Shown piece after piece: positions 35,493 to 50,800 of a stretch of 64,000 nt of DNA. The position numbers and the translations under genes were made by a program. The stretch covers positions 824,001 through 888,000 of the forward strand of contig JAKOGI010000180.1 in assembly GCA_029747015.1 (NCBI GenBank). The letters run 5' to 3'. Source of the stretch: Carnegiea gigantea. Taxonomy: Eukaryota > Streptophyta > Magnoliopsida > Caryophyllales > Cactaceae. The stretch's first letter is position 1. Every line of letters begins with the position of its first letter. The notes under the pieces are model-generated. The model searched no databases, was not told the DNA's origin, and was given only the letters and a program-made list of their open reading frames with translations.

Positions 35493-36104
35493 TGTTAGGA
35501 AAAATATTAGAGCAACAATAATAGCGGAAGCGATAGGATGAGTTAGAGATTCAGAATTCAAGTGAATAACAGAAAACAGAAGTAAGAAGACAAGAGATTT
35601 AACGTGGAAAACCCAATACGGGAAAAACCACGGACGGCGACAGCACCAGAACAATTCACTATGAGCAGGAAGAATACAACACGATCACAATCACCACAGT
35701 GATTTGATCTAAGAGCAAAATTACAACCTCTCTATTGTAATCTCTCACAAAGTACTTCTACCTCTCAATGTATGTATGAGTACTGGAGATGTTTCAGATC
35801 CTAGGCCTGACCCTCTTTATATATGGTCTAAACAGTAGGGTTTTTCCCCTTAGCATACAACCCTAGCCGCCAGGTGGAATCCCTCCTTGAACAGATCTCT
35901 AACCGCCTTCCGAGAGAGGCGGCGTAAAAAAACATGGGGCACGACCGTGCCACGTGGCACGGTCACCCCGTGCCGCATGGCACGGCACCCCGTGTCGTTT
36001 TTCTGTCCTCTTCGACTGGACGTTCTTCGTCTTGACACGGCCGTGTCTTGTGTAGCACGGTCCCACCGTGCCGGTACTTGGATTTTGGGCCACGAAACCC
36101 AACA
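35493..36104 (-). repeat. 3' LTR of the Copia element
   Basis: 612 bp, the left copy. It contains a TATA-like TATATAAAG on the minus strand near 35813-35825 and a dense cluster of CACGG/CCGTG palindromes at about 35930-36075. Confidence 0.92.
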
Positions 36105-36120
36105 ATCTCCACCTTGGACC
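36105..36120 (-). other. Polypurine tract of the Copia element
   Basis: On the minus strand CAAGGTGGAGAT lies directly before the 3' LTR start TGTTGGG. Confidence 0.75.
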
Positions 36121-36206
36121 AAAATCTCCAATCACTACTTTCTGACTCCGTCATCGCACCCCGAAGGGTGACGCCCCCTCCCTAGGAGCAATGCCCCGAT
36201 GGGCAC

Positions 36207-39200
36207 TTAGTGGCTGTGAATACCCACTAAGTCCAAGCAATGCTCGAACTTAGCCAATGGTAGAGGCTTGGTTAACATGTTTGCAGGATTTTCTGACGTG
36301 TGAATCTTCTTCACTATTATTTCACCTGCAGCAACTGTGTCTCTAATGTAGTGGTATTTCACACTAATATGCTTGGTCTTCGAGTGGTAGGTATCGTTCT
36401 TAGTCAGGTGGATGGCACTCTGACTATCAGAAAACACAACAGTCGGAGTTTGTGGGACTCCGAGCTCGATCACAAGTTCCCTTAGCCAGGTAGCTTCCTT
36501 CACCCCTTCAGTAGCAGCAATGTACTCAGCTTCAGTAGTAGACAAGGCTGCAATAGACTGCAATGATGCTTTCCAGGAGATAGCACTTGCACACATGATG
36601 AAGATATACCCGGATATGGACCTCCTCCTATCCAAGTTACCAGCATAATCAGCATCAACAAAACCTACAACATCGGATGTATCAGCTTTGTTTCTATCAA
36701 ACACCAACCTCTTCCCTATAGTACCCTTCACATATCGAAGGATCCATTTCACAGCTTCCCAGTGATCCTTCCCAGGATTGTGCATATATCTACTTACCAC
36801 ACTTACAGCATGTGATAAGTCTGGTCTAGTGCAAACCATAGCATACATTAAACTACCAACAGCACTAGAATAAGGTACATTGGACATTCTTCTGATGTCT
36901 TCCTCTGTTTGCGGGTAGCATCCCGCAGGCAGCCTGAAATGTGCAGCAAGTGGAGTGGAAACTGCTTTGCAGTTGTCCATGTTGTATTTACTTAGTACTT
37001 TCTCAAGGTACCGTTCTTGAGACAAGTACAATTTACCTGCTTTCTGATCCCTGTGGATCTCCATGCCCAGTATCTTCTTTGCTGCACCCAAGTCTTTCAT
37101 CTCAAACTCCTTACTGAGTTGAGATTTCAGTATGCCAATTAAGCTCTTGTCTTTAGAAGCAATCAACATATCATCGACATACAGTAGTAGATAAATAAAA
37201 GTACTATCAGAATACTGTCTAAAGTACACACAATTGTCATATCTACTACGTGTATATCCTTTATCAGTCATAAACGTATCAAAACGTTTATACCACTGTC
37301 TTGGAACTTGCTTGAGTCCATATAAGGACTTTTGTAATTTACATACCAATTGTTCCTTCCCAGGAACTGCAAACCCTTCAGGTTGTTTCATGTAAATTTC
37401 TTCTTCCAGCTCTCCATGTAGGAATGCGGTTTTCACATCAAGCTGCTCCAACTCCAAGTCAAACAATGTGACTAATGCAAGAAGGACTCGAATAGAGGTA
37501 TGTCTAACAACAGGGGAGAAGACCTCATTATAGTCAATACCTTCCCTTTGGTTGTAACCACGAACAACCAACCGTGCCTTCCATCTTGCATCTTCAACTC
37601 CAGGAATTCCTTCTTTCTTCTTGTAGATCCACTTGGCAGTTAAGGCTCTTCGGCCTTTAGGCAGTTCACAGAGTTCCCATGTTCGGTTCTTTCTCAGACT
37701 TTCCATCTCTTCTTGCATAGTTAGGATCCAGTTAGGTGAACTTGGGCAAGTAATTGCTTCAGTGTAATTTGAAGGTTCAGCACCTTCAGGCACTTCCTCT
37801 GCAACTGAAAGTGCGTATGCTATCAACCGCTTATCATCGTTGTAACGAGCAGGTTTCCTGATCTCCCTTCGAGGACGATCACGAGCTATAGAATGGGCAA
37901 CCTCCTCCTAAGGTTGATTGGGACTGATGGTTTCAGGTTCAGTAACCTGGGCCTCCCTATTGGATTAATTAGTAGCTCCACCTTGAGCTGTTACGGTCTC
38001 CATCTCTACCTCCACATTGGCATCTTCCTGATTACCTGCATCAGTAGAAGGAACAACAGTATTCTTCCCAGAAGATAACATAGCAGTCTCATTGAAAGTA
38101 ACATCCCTACTTTGAATTACTTTCTTAGACTCAGGACACCACATGTAGTATCCCTTAGACTCAGATGCATATCCAAGTAACATGCATTTGACAGCCCTGG
38201 GGGCTAATTTCCCATTATTCACATGGGCAAACACAGGACATCCAAATATTCTTAAATTAGAATAATCAACAGGATTACCTGACCATACTTCTTCTGGGAT
38301 TTTGAAGTCAATGGAGGTGTGTGGTGAACGATTTATCAGGTAGCAGGCTGTAGAAATAGCCTCTGCCCAAAACGCCTTGCGATCCCAAAGCCCGGCATGT
38401 AAAAGCATACATCTAGCTTTCTCCAGTAGAGTCCTGTTGATTCGTTCTGCAACCCATTTTGCTATGGTTTACCAACCAACGTCTTGTGCCTAGCTATGCC
38501 ATTTTTCGTGCAGAACTCTTCAAACTCTGACTCAACGAACTCAAGACCATTGTCAGTCCTAAGTTTCTTGATCTTTCTCCCAGTCTGGTTTTCAACTAGA
38601 GCCTTGAACTTCTTGAACATGGAGAACGTCTCATTTTTCTATCTCAAGAAGTAAACCCAAATCTTGCGTGAGAAATCATCAACAAAAGTTAACATGTAAC
38701 ACTTATCTCCACAAGAAGGAACCTTTGAAGGACCCCACAAATCAGAATGAATGTAGTCAAGGATCCCCTGAGTACGGTGTGTTGCTTTCGAGAAACTTAC
38801 CCTCTTTTGTTTCCTAAAGACGCAGTGATCACAAAAATCGAGCTTACCCGTATTGGCGTTACCAAGACAACCTTTCTTACCCAGAATGGTCATCCCTTTC
38901 TCACTCATATGGCCCAACCTCATGTGCCATAACTTTGTATCATCTATTGTACCAACGGCAGCTACACCTGTAACTGTAGTTCCTTGCAGAATGTAGAGAT
39001 TGTCTTGCCTCAATCCCTTCATTATCACCATGGCTCCCTTAGTTATCTTTAGGACACCATTTTCCATCGAAATTCTGCAACCATTAGTCTCAAGAGTACC
39101 CAGGGATATTAAACAACGAGTCATGTCAGGTATGTGGCGCACTTTAGACAATGTTCTAATTGTCCCATCATGGGTTTTTATCTGAACAGGACCTATCCCT

Positions 39201-40237
39201 GCAACTTTGCATTTAGCATTGTTACCCATAAGTACCACCCCAGTGTCAACTGCCTCATAGGTGACAAACCAGTTCTTATGAGGGCACATGTGAAACGTAC
39301 AACCAGAATCTAAAACCCAATCAACATCCACTCCCCTTTCGGAGGTGGTAGCCAAAGAAGTAGCAAGTAACACATTACCATCAGACTCCGACTCTACTAC
39401 ACAATCAGCTGTAGCAGTTTTCTCCTTATCCTCCTTCTCATTCTTTTTCTTTAATTTCCAGCGGTTAGCCTTGATATGACCCAATTTGTTGCAGTAGTGG
39501 CAGGTTTTGTTAGAGTGAGGATTCCTTGACTTAGAACGGTTCTTTTTCTTATTACCGCTCCCCCCTTTCTCAGTGGTTCTACCCCTGACAACTAATCCCT
39601 CAGACTGATCAGCATGGATGTCTTGGTCAAACTTTTCTTTAGACAGCAGGTTAGACTTTACATCCTCAAACGATATAGTATCCGAATTACTATATAACAT
39701 GATTTCCTTAAAGTGTTTGTAAGAAGGGGGTAGAGACACAACAAGCAGAATGGCCTTATCCTCATCCTCAATTTTAACATCCAAACTCTCCAAATCTACT
39801 AGAATAGAATTAAATTCATTCAAGTGTTTTTGGACAGGAGTACCTTCAGCCATACGAAAGGTGTACAACCTTTCCTTCAAACGGATCTTGTTGGCGAGAC
39901 TCTTCGTCATGTAGAGTTCCTCCAGCCGAGCCCACAGATCCACCGCAGTTGTCTTATCCAGCACCTCTCGCAGGACATGTGGTGCCAAGCACAACTGTAT
40001 GGCTGAAACCGCTTTCAGCTCTAGTTCCTCCCATTCGTCCTCCGTCAACGACCCACGTCTCTTCTTTACATCTTCAGCCCACTGTTCTTCTGTCATCTTC
40101 TCAGGTTTTACGTGAGGTCCCTTCAGAACCTTCCACAACCCGTGCTGAATGAGAACTGCTCTCATCTGCACCTTCCAGAGATTAAAACTAATCTCCCCAT
40201 CGAATTTCTGAATATCTACCTTCATGATAGAAGACAT
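36207..40237 (-). pseudogene. Copia gag-pol polyprotein, disrupted
   Basis: One Copia polyprotein from ATG 40235-40237 to TAA/TGA at 36207-36209. Gag starts with KFDGEISFNLWKVQM. The zinc knuckle CHYCNKLGHIKANR has Arg for its last Cys. The protease is WVLDSGCTFHM, the pre-integrase LWHMRLGHMSEKGM, and the integrase DYIHSDLWGPSKV. The RT has YVDD at 37170-37181, and the RNase H has DADYAG, TEAEY and DSQSAIHL. Breaks: TAG 38639-38641, TAG 38462-38464, a one-base deletion at about 38455, TAA 37965-37967 and TAG 37908-37910. Relatives suggest that three of the four stops stand at Gln positions. Confidence 0.92.
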
Positions 40238-40249
40238 CCTATAACCAAA

Positions 40250-40261
40250 ACTCTGATACCA
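40250..40261 (-). other. Primer binding site of the Copia element
   Basis: TGGTATCAGAGT on the minus strand, two bases from the 5' LTR; one mismatch to the tRNA-iMet 3' end. Confidence 0.85.
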
Positions 40262-40263
40262 CT

Positions 40264-40878
40264 TGTTAGAAAAAATATTAGAGCAACAATAATAGCGGAA
40301 GCGATAGGATGAGTTAGAGATTCAGAATTCAAGTGAATAACAGAAAACAGAAGTAAGAAGACAAGAGATTTAACGTGGAAAACCCAATACGGGAAAAACC
40401 ACGGACGGCGACAGCACCAGAACAATTCACTATGAGCAGGAAGAATACAACACGATCACAATCACCACAGTGATTTGATCTAAGAGCAGAATTACAACCT
40501 CTCTATTGTAATCTCTCACAAAGTACTTCTACCTCTCAATGTATTTATGAGTACTGGAGATGTTTCAGATCCTAGGCCTGACCCTCTTTATATAGGGTCT
40601 AAACAGTAGGGTTTTCCCCCTTAGCATGCAACCCTAGCCGCTAGGTGGAATCCCTCCTTGAACAGATCTCTAACCGCCTTCCGAGAGAGGCGGCGTAAAA
40701 AAACACGGGGCACGACCATGCCACGTGGCACGGTCACCCCGTGCCACATGGCACGGCCGTGTCACATGGCGTTTTTCTGTCCTCTTCGACTGGACGTTCT
40801 TCGTCTTGACACGCCCGTGTCTTGTGTAGCACGGTCCTACCGTGCCGGTACTTGGATTTTGGGCCACGAAACCCAACA
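40264..40878 (-). repeat. 5' LTR of the Copia element
   Basis: 615 bp, the right copy and therefore the promoter LTR. CCTATATAAAGAGGG near 40581-40597 on the minus strand is the likely TATA box. Confidence 0.92.
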
Positions 40879-40883
40879 TTATC
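40879..40883. repeat. Right TSD of the Copia element
   Basis: TTATC, the same as 35488-35492. Confidence 0.9.
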
Positions 40884-41065
40884 CATTTACATTTCCACAT
40901 GAGACTATGTCATTATGCTTGTCCAATTTATCTCAACATGATGGGTAATCATTTTCCTTTGTTTATTTCCTTTTCATTCTCTGTTTTGTTTTGTCTTTTC
41001 TATGATCTATTTCGTTCCAAGCCGAAATGTGCTGTTCATTTAGTGGCTTATTACACGTGATGCAG

Positions 41066-43812
<2,747 letters not shown>

Positions 43813-44047
43813 GTAAGTGGAAATAGGGAATAGGGGGATGATCAGGCCACAAATTTGGAAATAATGACGCTATCTCCAGCATAATCTTACGCTGTTTGCA
43901 TATAAATGCCTGTAATCGAAAACATTGTCTGCGGCATCTGATGCGGATGAGCTGAACTTCTCTGATGCTTTTGCCAAGACATTATCAAAAACTCTGGTTG
44001 CTGCATTTCTTCTATTTGTTTAGCAGATGTAAGCCCCTCCCCCAACA

Positions 44048-44078
44048 CCCCCCCCCCCCCAAAAAAAAAAAAAAAAAA
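44048..44078. repeat. C13-A18 homopolymer junction
   Basis: A poly(C) run directly followed by a poly(A) run, like 3031-3060; no element could be delimited. The surrounding 43813-44445 shows no gene. Confidence 0.8.
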
Positions 44079-44445
44079 CCTCACAATATATCAGTGGAGG
44101 AAGATCAAAGATGTCAGTAATGCAGCAAAGCAAGTGCAGATAGTTTGAACACAAAAATTTTATATTCGAGTCTTATAGACACAAAAATTATGCGATCGGA
44201 GATTTTATATTTTATGGGTCAACAGTTGGTTTGTCTAATAAATAAAGAATTAAAGATAAAAAAATGTGAACTAGAATGCAATTCATGCTCGCTATTCGCA
44301 AACGCAGGAGACGTCGCGGGTTATGATTTGAGGACAGCTTCTTGAATTGGTCTATCAAACGGTTTCTCTCTCATCTTTCATACTTGTTCAGATTTCAGAA
44401 GTCCTTGAAACCCTAGGAATCGAGCTGAAGACACTGACTCTGATC

Positions 44446-46672
44446 ATGGCTTTCACTACTCGTCTTCTCTCCAACTCAAAGCAGGTACTTCTCTCTTTGT
44501 GTTACATTTTCATTTTGTTTTGTGGTTATCTGGATTACGAATTGCATTTGATCTTTTGGTCTGTTTCAAAGGAAACTTTTTCGACCTAGGTGTCACAACG
44601 AGGATGAGTAATTATTTCAAATTTAGGCGAAATTTCGTTATCTTCGTTGAGTTTTGTTTTGTGGTAATTGGTATTCGATTATTCATCTGATTGTAGTTTT
44701 TTTTGGGGGGGGAGGGGGGGCGGGGTTGGGGGAAATGGCATTGTTCTTCAGGGAATTTACGCTCAAAATGGGGAATTTGGAGACCGCAGCGTTGAATGTG
44801 GTACATATTTGATAAAATGGATGACATGTTATTAAGATCAATAAGAAGTAAGTAGTTTTCTAGTTCATGGGATAATTTTTGCACTGGGTTGGTCGGATGC
44901 CCCACCCCCCCCCGGGTGACAACTGTAAAACAAAAAAAACACATGATTGGAGGCTCCTATATTATACTTTCATTTCTGGGTATCTGTGTGGAGACCCCTT
45001 CTTGCTAAATGACTTACGTCATTTTTCCTGTCAAAAAACAGCCTTGGAATCAACAGGAATGATTTGCCCAAATATGAGGAGCAGTTGGAGCATACAATTG
45101 CAAAGGCTCAGTTGGAAGAATTAAAGAAGGATGCCCTTTAGGCAATGGAAACTCAGAAGAAGAAGTATGCTGCTTTCTTTCTATATAAACTAGCTTATTT
45201 TTTTACTTGTTTATTTTCCAAGTTGACACTGGCTTTTTGATGTCTTTTTGTGCTTTTTCTGTTTTTTTGATCTGCCGATGACATATGGATGCGTGACTGT
45301 ATGGTCCTCTTGCTTTATCTTCCTTTGTCACTCAAAAGATGTGTATCTCTTATGTCTTATTGAGCATAAAACTGCTGAATGAAAAATAGAAGACAACAAT
45401 AGCTCTAGTTTCTGAGATACCCCTCAGCATAAATGAACAATATAGAAGACTGAAGCTTCAGGGACTTGTCATAAGTATTTGCCAATTTGAGTTTGACAGT
45501 TCCAACTATAAGTAGAAATTAGTGAGAGAGAGCTCATTGCGAGTTCTCCTAAACAAGGTTATTTTATTTTATTATTTATTATTTATTTATTTCAATAAGG
45601 AGTTTTCCTGAACCAGTTGTACATGCAAGAAATCCTCATCCATGGTTTTCATAGTTTGCAATTGAAGAAGCAATTAAAAAGTGCGACTATCTGTAGAATA
45701 TGCACCATCTCTACTACTATGAAAACCGAGGGCAATATGGCACTCGAGTACATCAGAAATTTAGGAATTTGCACAAGCCCAGATGGTCTGTTAAATTAGG
45801 TGCAAATTGTGCTAGGCAAATTGCTAGGCAAATTATTGGGCCAGAGTCCAGACCATCTTACAGATTTAAGAACCTACAATATGCCTTGCTTGAGAGAGTA
45901 AATGGTCTCCGTAAGATAATTTATTAGTCATCGAAGAGAATTTGAGCTTACCCTAAACGACTTGTTGGTCACCACAAAAAAATTGAGAAAGTCCCACAAT
46001 TTGTCAAGACGTGCATCTTTCTTATATTTTTCAGAGTCAAATGTTCTCACCCAGGAGCAGCTCTTGAGGCTACTGAAGCATAGAATGGTAAATCCACTTT
46101 GCTTATACAAGGTAAAACTGATTGTGCCTGATTTCCCGGACCCAAGTGACCTGGAACAAGATTCACATAGATTCTTGAGCAACACTCATTTATTGCAAAC
46201 TAGAATTGATGACCCTGCCATGCCTGAGAATTGCTTAACTAGCATTGTTGCATTTTCCTGACAACCTAGTGGACAACATGATTCCATATTTAAACGCAAC
46301 ATGAACTCATGAAGCCAAGTGATGTACCTTCAGCCGTTCTGAAGCAGCCGGAGCATGCATCAACGTCGTTATACCCAATCTCAAATTAACTTGAGCTGAA
46401 CCTGTTCATACTTGGACGACCTGTTTTCCAATTGTACCCTTGGTAATAGTTGTCTTTCTGACATGTCAAATGCTAACAGCAATCCATTTGACAGGCTTGC
46501 ATTGGTGTGCATTGGCTCTCTAGTGCACATTCCTTGAGCAATGTTTATGTTTCATCCATTTTCTTCTCATTATTGTGGAGCTAACTGGCTTTTATTCGGT
46601 GCATTTAGGGAGGAATTCAAGGACGAGGAAATGGTAGACGTGAAGTTGTTGGACGTCCGGAGCTTCCTATGA
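44446..46672 (+). pseudogene. Mitochondrial ATP synthase 24 kDa (FAd-like) subunit, decayed copy
   Basis: Three exon-like blocks match the plant-specific 24 kDa subunit of mitochondrial F1Fo ATP synthase. 44446-44484 is the start MAFTTRLLSNSKQ with GT donor. 45042-45164 gives LPKYEEQLEHTIAKAQLEEL followed by AMETQKKK. 46609-46672 gives EEFKDEEMVDVKLLDVRSFL and then TGA. A TAG at 45139-45141 interrupts the second block where homologues have a coding residue. The roughly 150 residues normally between first and second blocks are missing. Intron-like spacers remain, so it is a decayed gene copy or fragment and not a processed pseudogene. Identity comes from remembered family sequence and is strong at the C-terminus. 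Confidence 0.78.
45617..46261 (+). pseudogene. Unrecognised coding-like fragment inside the ATP synthase pseudogene intron
   Basis: Between 45620 and 45927 one frame reads like protein (NPHPWFS, FAIEEAIKKCDYL, YYYENRGQYGTRVHQKF, CARQIARQIIG) with two stops. 45928-46261 also keeps long open frames. The amino-acid mix and lack of low complexity suggest a former gene. I cannot name the family, and a retroposed host gene fragment is possible. Confidence 0.35.
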
Positions 46673-47852
46673 GGTGTTACCTCAGACTGACTGTTTGCCG
46701 AAAACAAGTCTGAGAGGAAGGTGAAGCCTGAACTTGTTTAGCTGATGGCCAGGATGCTTCTCTTCTTTTTTGGTGTTAGAATAAATCAAGTTTAGGCCCT
46801 TGAGGAAGTACAATATCCATCACGGAATTGCTAGCAATTAGGTACTCTTGTGGCATGTTTATATTCCCGACCTTGCTGGTGTTTCACCCTCGAGAAATGT
46901 CTGATAATGTTGTCAATTGCAATCTCGCTGTGGATAAGTGGATATTGAGCGTCCTTAATTCATTGCATTGATTGGAGTATTAAATCATGCACTATATGAA
47001 ACTGTTGAACGTCAGTGTCAATTGAGTACTCTGATACATTGCAAACGATGGAGAATAGCAAAGGAAAATACGCAGGAACAGTACTGCCATAAATTGACGG
47101 TTGCGTTGCAATTTCATTTGTGCCTTTAAATGTTACGGTAAATTGTCAACATATACTAACCTACAGCACCTGCTACCAGATGAACAGTGCATTTCATTAG
47201 AGACTCATAAAGCACAGGGATCCTTTCACACCATGTGAACTACCACTATTACTTAGTCAAATGCAAAATGACGCAACTTAGTTTCAGCTTGAACATGTTA
47301 CGATCAGGTAATCTAAAAACTTTCTAATGTTAATGGATATCGTTTTCTTGCATCTTTATTTGCCAGTACACAAGCTAACTTCAATACTACTCTAAACTCG
47401 ATGCTGCACTAACCAACGTGTTCTCAGCTGATATGAAACTGACTCAAACTAAGCTCCTTGCAGTTCTGGCTTTCGTACAGGATTTATGTTGATAATCCAC
47501 TATATAATTTGACAATTTGCGATATGCATATAAATAACATCAACTGCTCAAAGACTGCAATAGTGAAGCAAGAAGGTAATTAAGTCCAATACAGTACTCA
47601 AATAAAATTAGACTCACATGATGCAACTTCGCAATAGTATCAACAACCAACGGTCTAAATAGGGTATGTTCTAAGCACCAGATATTTTCCGACTGCACAA
47701 CAATGTCATATTAAAGAAGCCTTGAACACAATACATTTTCATTCCAAACGCTTTTGTAAGTGAACAAGCTAATAATATATCCACAATCCAACCAATCAAA
47801 AATATTGAAACGTACACTAACAACAATACAGCCTATGGGCATAGTTTACATC
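46673..47852. other. Intergenic region, nothing recognised
   Basis: AT-rich sequence between the pseudogene end and the 3' end of the ISCA gene; no coding support or clear repeat. The right end should include the ISCA 3' UTR. Confidence 0.5.
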
Positions 47853-50800
47853 CTAAGTCGCGAAAGACTTTCCACAACTACATGTTTTCGATGCATTTGG
47901 GTTCTTGAAATTGAAGCCTCCGCCAATAAGTGCATCACTGTAGTCCAACTGCATTCCATGCAAGAACAGCAGGCTCTTTGGATCACAAACTGCAAAGCAA
48001 ACAGAGGTCACTAAATTACGTTGACAGACATCACAGAGGCAACAAACGTTTTTTGCTCCAATGGTATTCTGTTTGTCTCGATCCCCTGTTTCATTTTCTT
48101 AAAAATCTTGGGGCGAAAAGGTTGTAATTTGGATAAATCTAGACAGAAAACTAGATGACAATATCATCTAGAATATGGATAACTCTGGATTTGATATTGA
48201 AAACAAATTGGAATCCTGACAACTATAGATAAATCTAGACCGCTGATAGGTTGAACTCAAAATGACATGCCTTAGCTGTGACAAGAAGCAAGATAACAAG
48301 AGCACAAATTTTACAATTCCTTCACTTTGTACGGCCTTCAATAGTTTTTCAGACAACCATCCTAACAAGTTTGGACTTTGGATCATCAAGGTCGCCACAA
48401 AATTTGAATGTGGGGATACTCCACTCCAAAGGCATCAACATCAGTACTACTTGAAAAGATGAGCTCAAACTTGCCTAGGATCTGGACCCTTCAAAAAAAC
48501 TTCGTAGAAAAAATCGCATGTTGGGGAGTCAATCTGAAACACTCAGTGAAAAGCTTCTTTTTCTAGGAAGACACAAAGCACCGCAGAAGATAGTTTGGAC
48601 CGATCTCATATCTACCTGTCCCCAATTGACGTCCTCGACCCCAAGTAACATGGCTTGAAGATGTACAGAAGCCTGCATCACCACAGTAGCAACTAGCATA
48701 TCCTTAGCAGAGATCATGCAGGATCAAACAGCTAGTCACTGACTCAACTCAAAACCCAAAGGATCCATTAAAAAAGGGATTAACTATGATTTAGTACCCT
48801 ATGGCGTGGTGAAAAAATAGACAGTCCCCATTATGTTCAAGTTAATAAAATACCCTAAGATTAAAAACAAAAAAAAGGACAGCCCGGTGCACAAGCATCC
48901 CGCGTTCACGCAAGGTCCGGAGAACGGCCGCACCCCAAGGGGTGAATTGTAGGCAGCCTAACCTGACTTTGTCAGTGGCTGATTCCACGGCTCGAACCCG
49001 TGACCTTTTGGTCACACGGAGACAACCTTACCGTTGCTCCAAGGCTCCCCTTTTTAAAATACCCTAAGATTCTATTTGTTAAATATTTTACAACCTGTAA
49101 CTTGGTTGAGCTGAAGTTATCAATTACTATTAACCAAGTGCATGAAGGAAAATAAAAGTTGCCCTTTACAAGGGCATTTAGGTGGTGCGAGACAACATGT
49201 GGGTCAATTGACGAGGTGTAAGACAATAAGATAGGTTAACTGGAAAGGTTATCAATGACACTACCAATCAGTAATAGCAAAAATGGGGTGATCATAAGAG
49301 GTTCGATAGAGTGAGGACACACTGAGGTTGGTCAACCATGAATATTTTTGTTTTCAACTCCGAAAAAGTTATTAATCAATGAACTCATGTAAATGAACAT
49401 TTCAAAGGTATTAAATTATCAAGTGATAAAGTCCCAAAACAACAACAAAACAACAACCATTCCCATTGTTAGTCCCGCTTGCACGGGATCTGAGAAGATC
49501 CAGATGTAAAAGACCTTATCTTTGTAGATATTATTAACCACAAAGAGACCAATTCCAATAGATCCACACAGAGATTCAAGAAAACATTTTGAGTGAAAAA
49601 ATCTTTTGAAACAAAACAGGAGCTGAACAACATCGAAAACAATCCATTGGAAAATACATCAAAGAGAAACCACAAATAGCCATAAGTAAATAATAACTAA
49701 TACAACCAAAGGAAAATAATTAGCACACACAATTGATGGGAACGCAAATAAGCGTGGAAAAAGCCATCTCATGAGCTAGCTCATATTGAAACTCAGAGAG
49801 CTTGGCTCAAAAGAACCACAACCAAGCTCATGCTTCAGCTCGTCATTCAAATGAGCTCAGCTCTGCAGGTTTGTGAGGCTCATAGAGGACGAGGGTAGGA
49901 GAATGCATGTTAAGCTTAGCTTTTGATGCAATTTCAAAAACTACATTATATTTGATTGATGAAACTAGGACCTATTCCATCAGTCAATCATGCTTGTCTA
50001 TCCCAAAGCCACAGCATATATCGTACTCACTGCCACTACAAAATTACTTTTCTTTTTTTTAACTGCTCTCATCCTAATTACTCAACCAATATTTTTCAAT
50101 CTTGTGCCATTATCTAGCTAAGACACAGGCCCCCCACCCCCCAAAAAAAACCACGATTTAAGTTCAATTGATGATTTTGTATAACAAGAACTAGTGAGAA
50201 CGTGCAAAGTATGGGCTTGTAGAGGCTCACAAGGGCTAGTCAACTACGGTAAGCCGGGCGTCGATCCTCCCCAGTTCGGACTTGGCTCATTTCCACCCGT
50301 ACTTTCAAAAGTAGTATTACTATTGACTAAATGTTATTGCAAATTCAGCAACTACAACAATAACCCCCCCAACCCAAAAGGGAAGCCAATATGGCTCCCA
50401 CCAAATCCAGCTCCGGAAAAGTCTGATACAAGTACATATTATTTGGAAAGAAAACGGTAAATAGGTCATGCATAAATGCATTGCAATGGCCAAATACAAG
50501 GTTTAAAAAAAAAAAAAAAAATCAAGGTCTGGAGAGATCTAGACATGAGCAGCCTACACAAGACACAAATACACCGTAGCTACATCAAACTGGCAAATAA
50601 AAGTGATGTTCGTAAAAATGAAGGCTGCAACCCTTCAGAATTTGGAATGGTTTGAAGATGTCAATGGTCTTGAAAGGATGGATACCTTACACAGACCATT
50701 TTGCCCTAGTCGACCACCATATTCCCAAAACGCCATTCATTTTCAGTGAAACTGTCCTCCGAGAAAGTGCTGAACTAATAAATAATGCTTATCTAACTAA

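Larger units (their letters stand above)
35493..40878 (-). mobile_element. Ty1/Copia LTR retrotransposon (Tnt1/Tork-like)
   Basis: A 5386-bp element with LTRs of 612 and 615 bp that differ at roughly fifteen positions (about 97 % identical by eye). Both carry TGTTAG...CCCAACA ends, and the TSD is TTATC. In its own (minus) orientation it has the tRNA-iMet primer site, then gag, protease, integrase, RT and RNase H in Copia order, then a purine tract. The closest named element I recall by text is TNT 1-94. It lies in the NAT10-like intron 35390-41065. The reading frame is broken (see the polyprotein entry), so it is no longer autonomous. Confidence 0.95.

Noticed and set aside
48900..49050. tRNA-like promoter boxes suggesting a tRNA gene
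   Set aside because: The text is the Au SINE, with poly(A)-type tail and target duplication; no tRNA fold is expected.
49438..49600. CAACAACAAAACAACAACC followed by CCCGCTTGCACGGG, like the end of some plant SINEs
   Set aside because: Too degenerate to delimit; no duplication or promoter boxes recognised.
50194..50460. 88-residue ORF in the ISCA intron
   Set aside because: No recognisable domain and it lies within a well-supported intron on the other strand.
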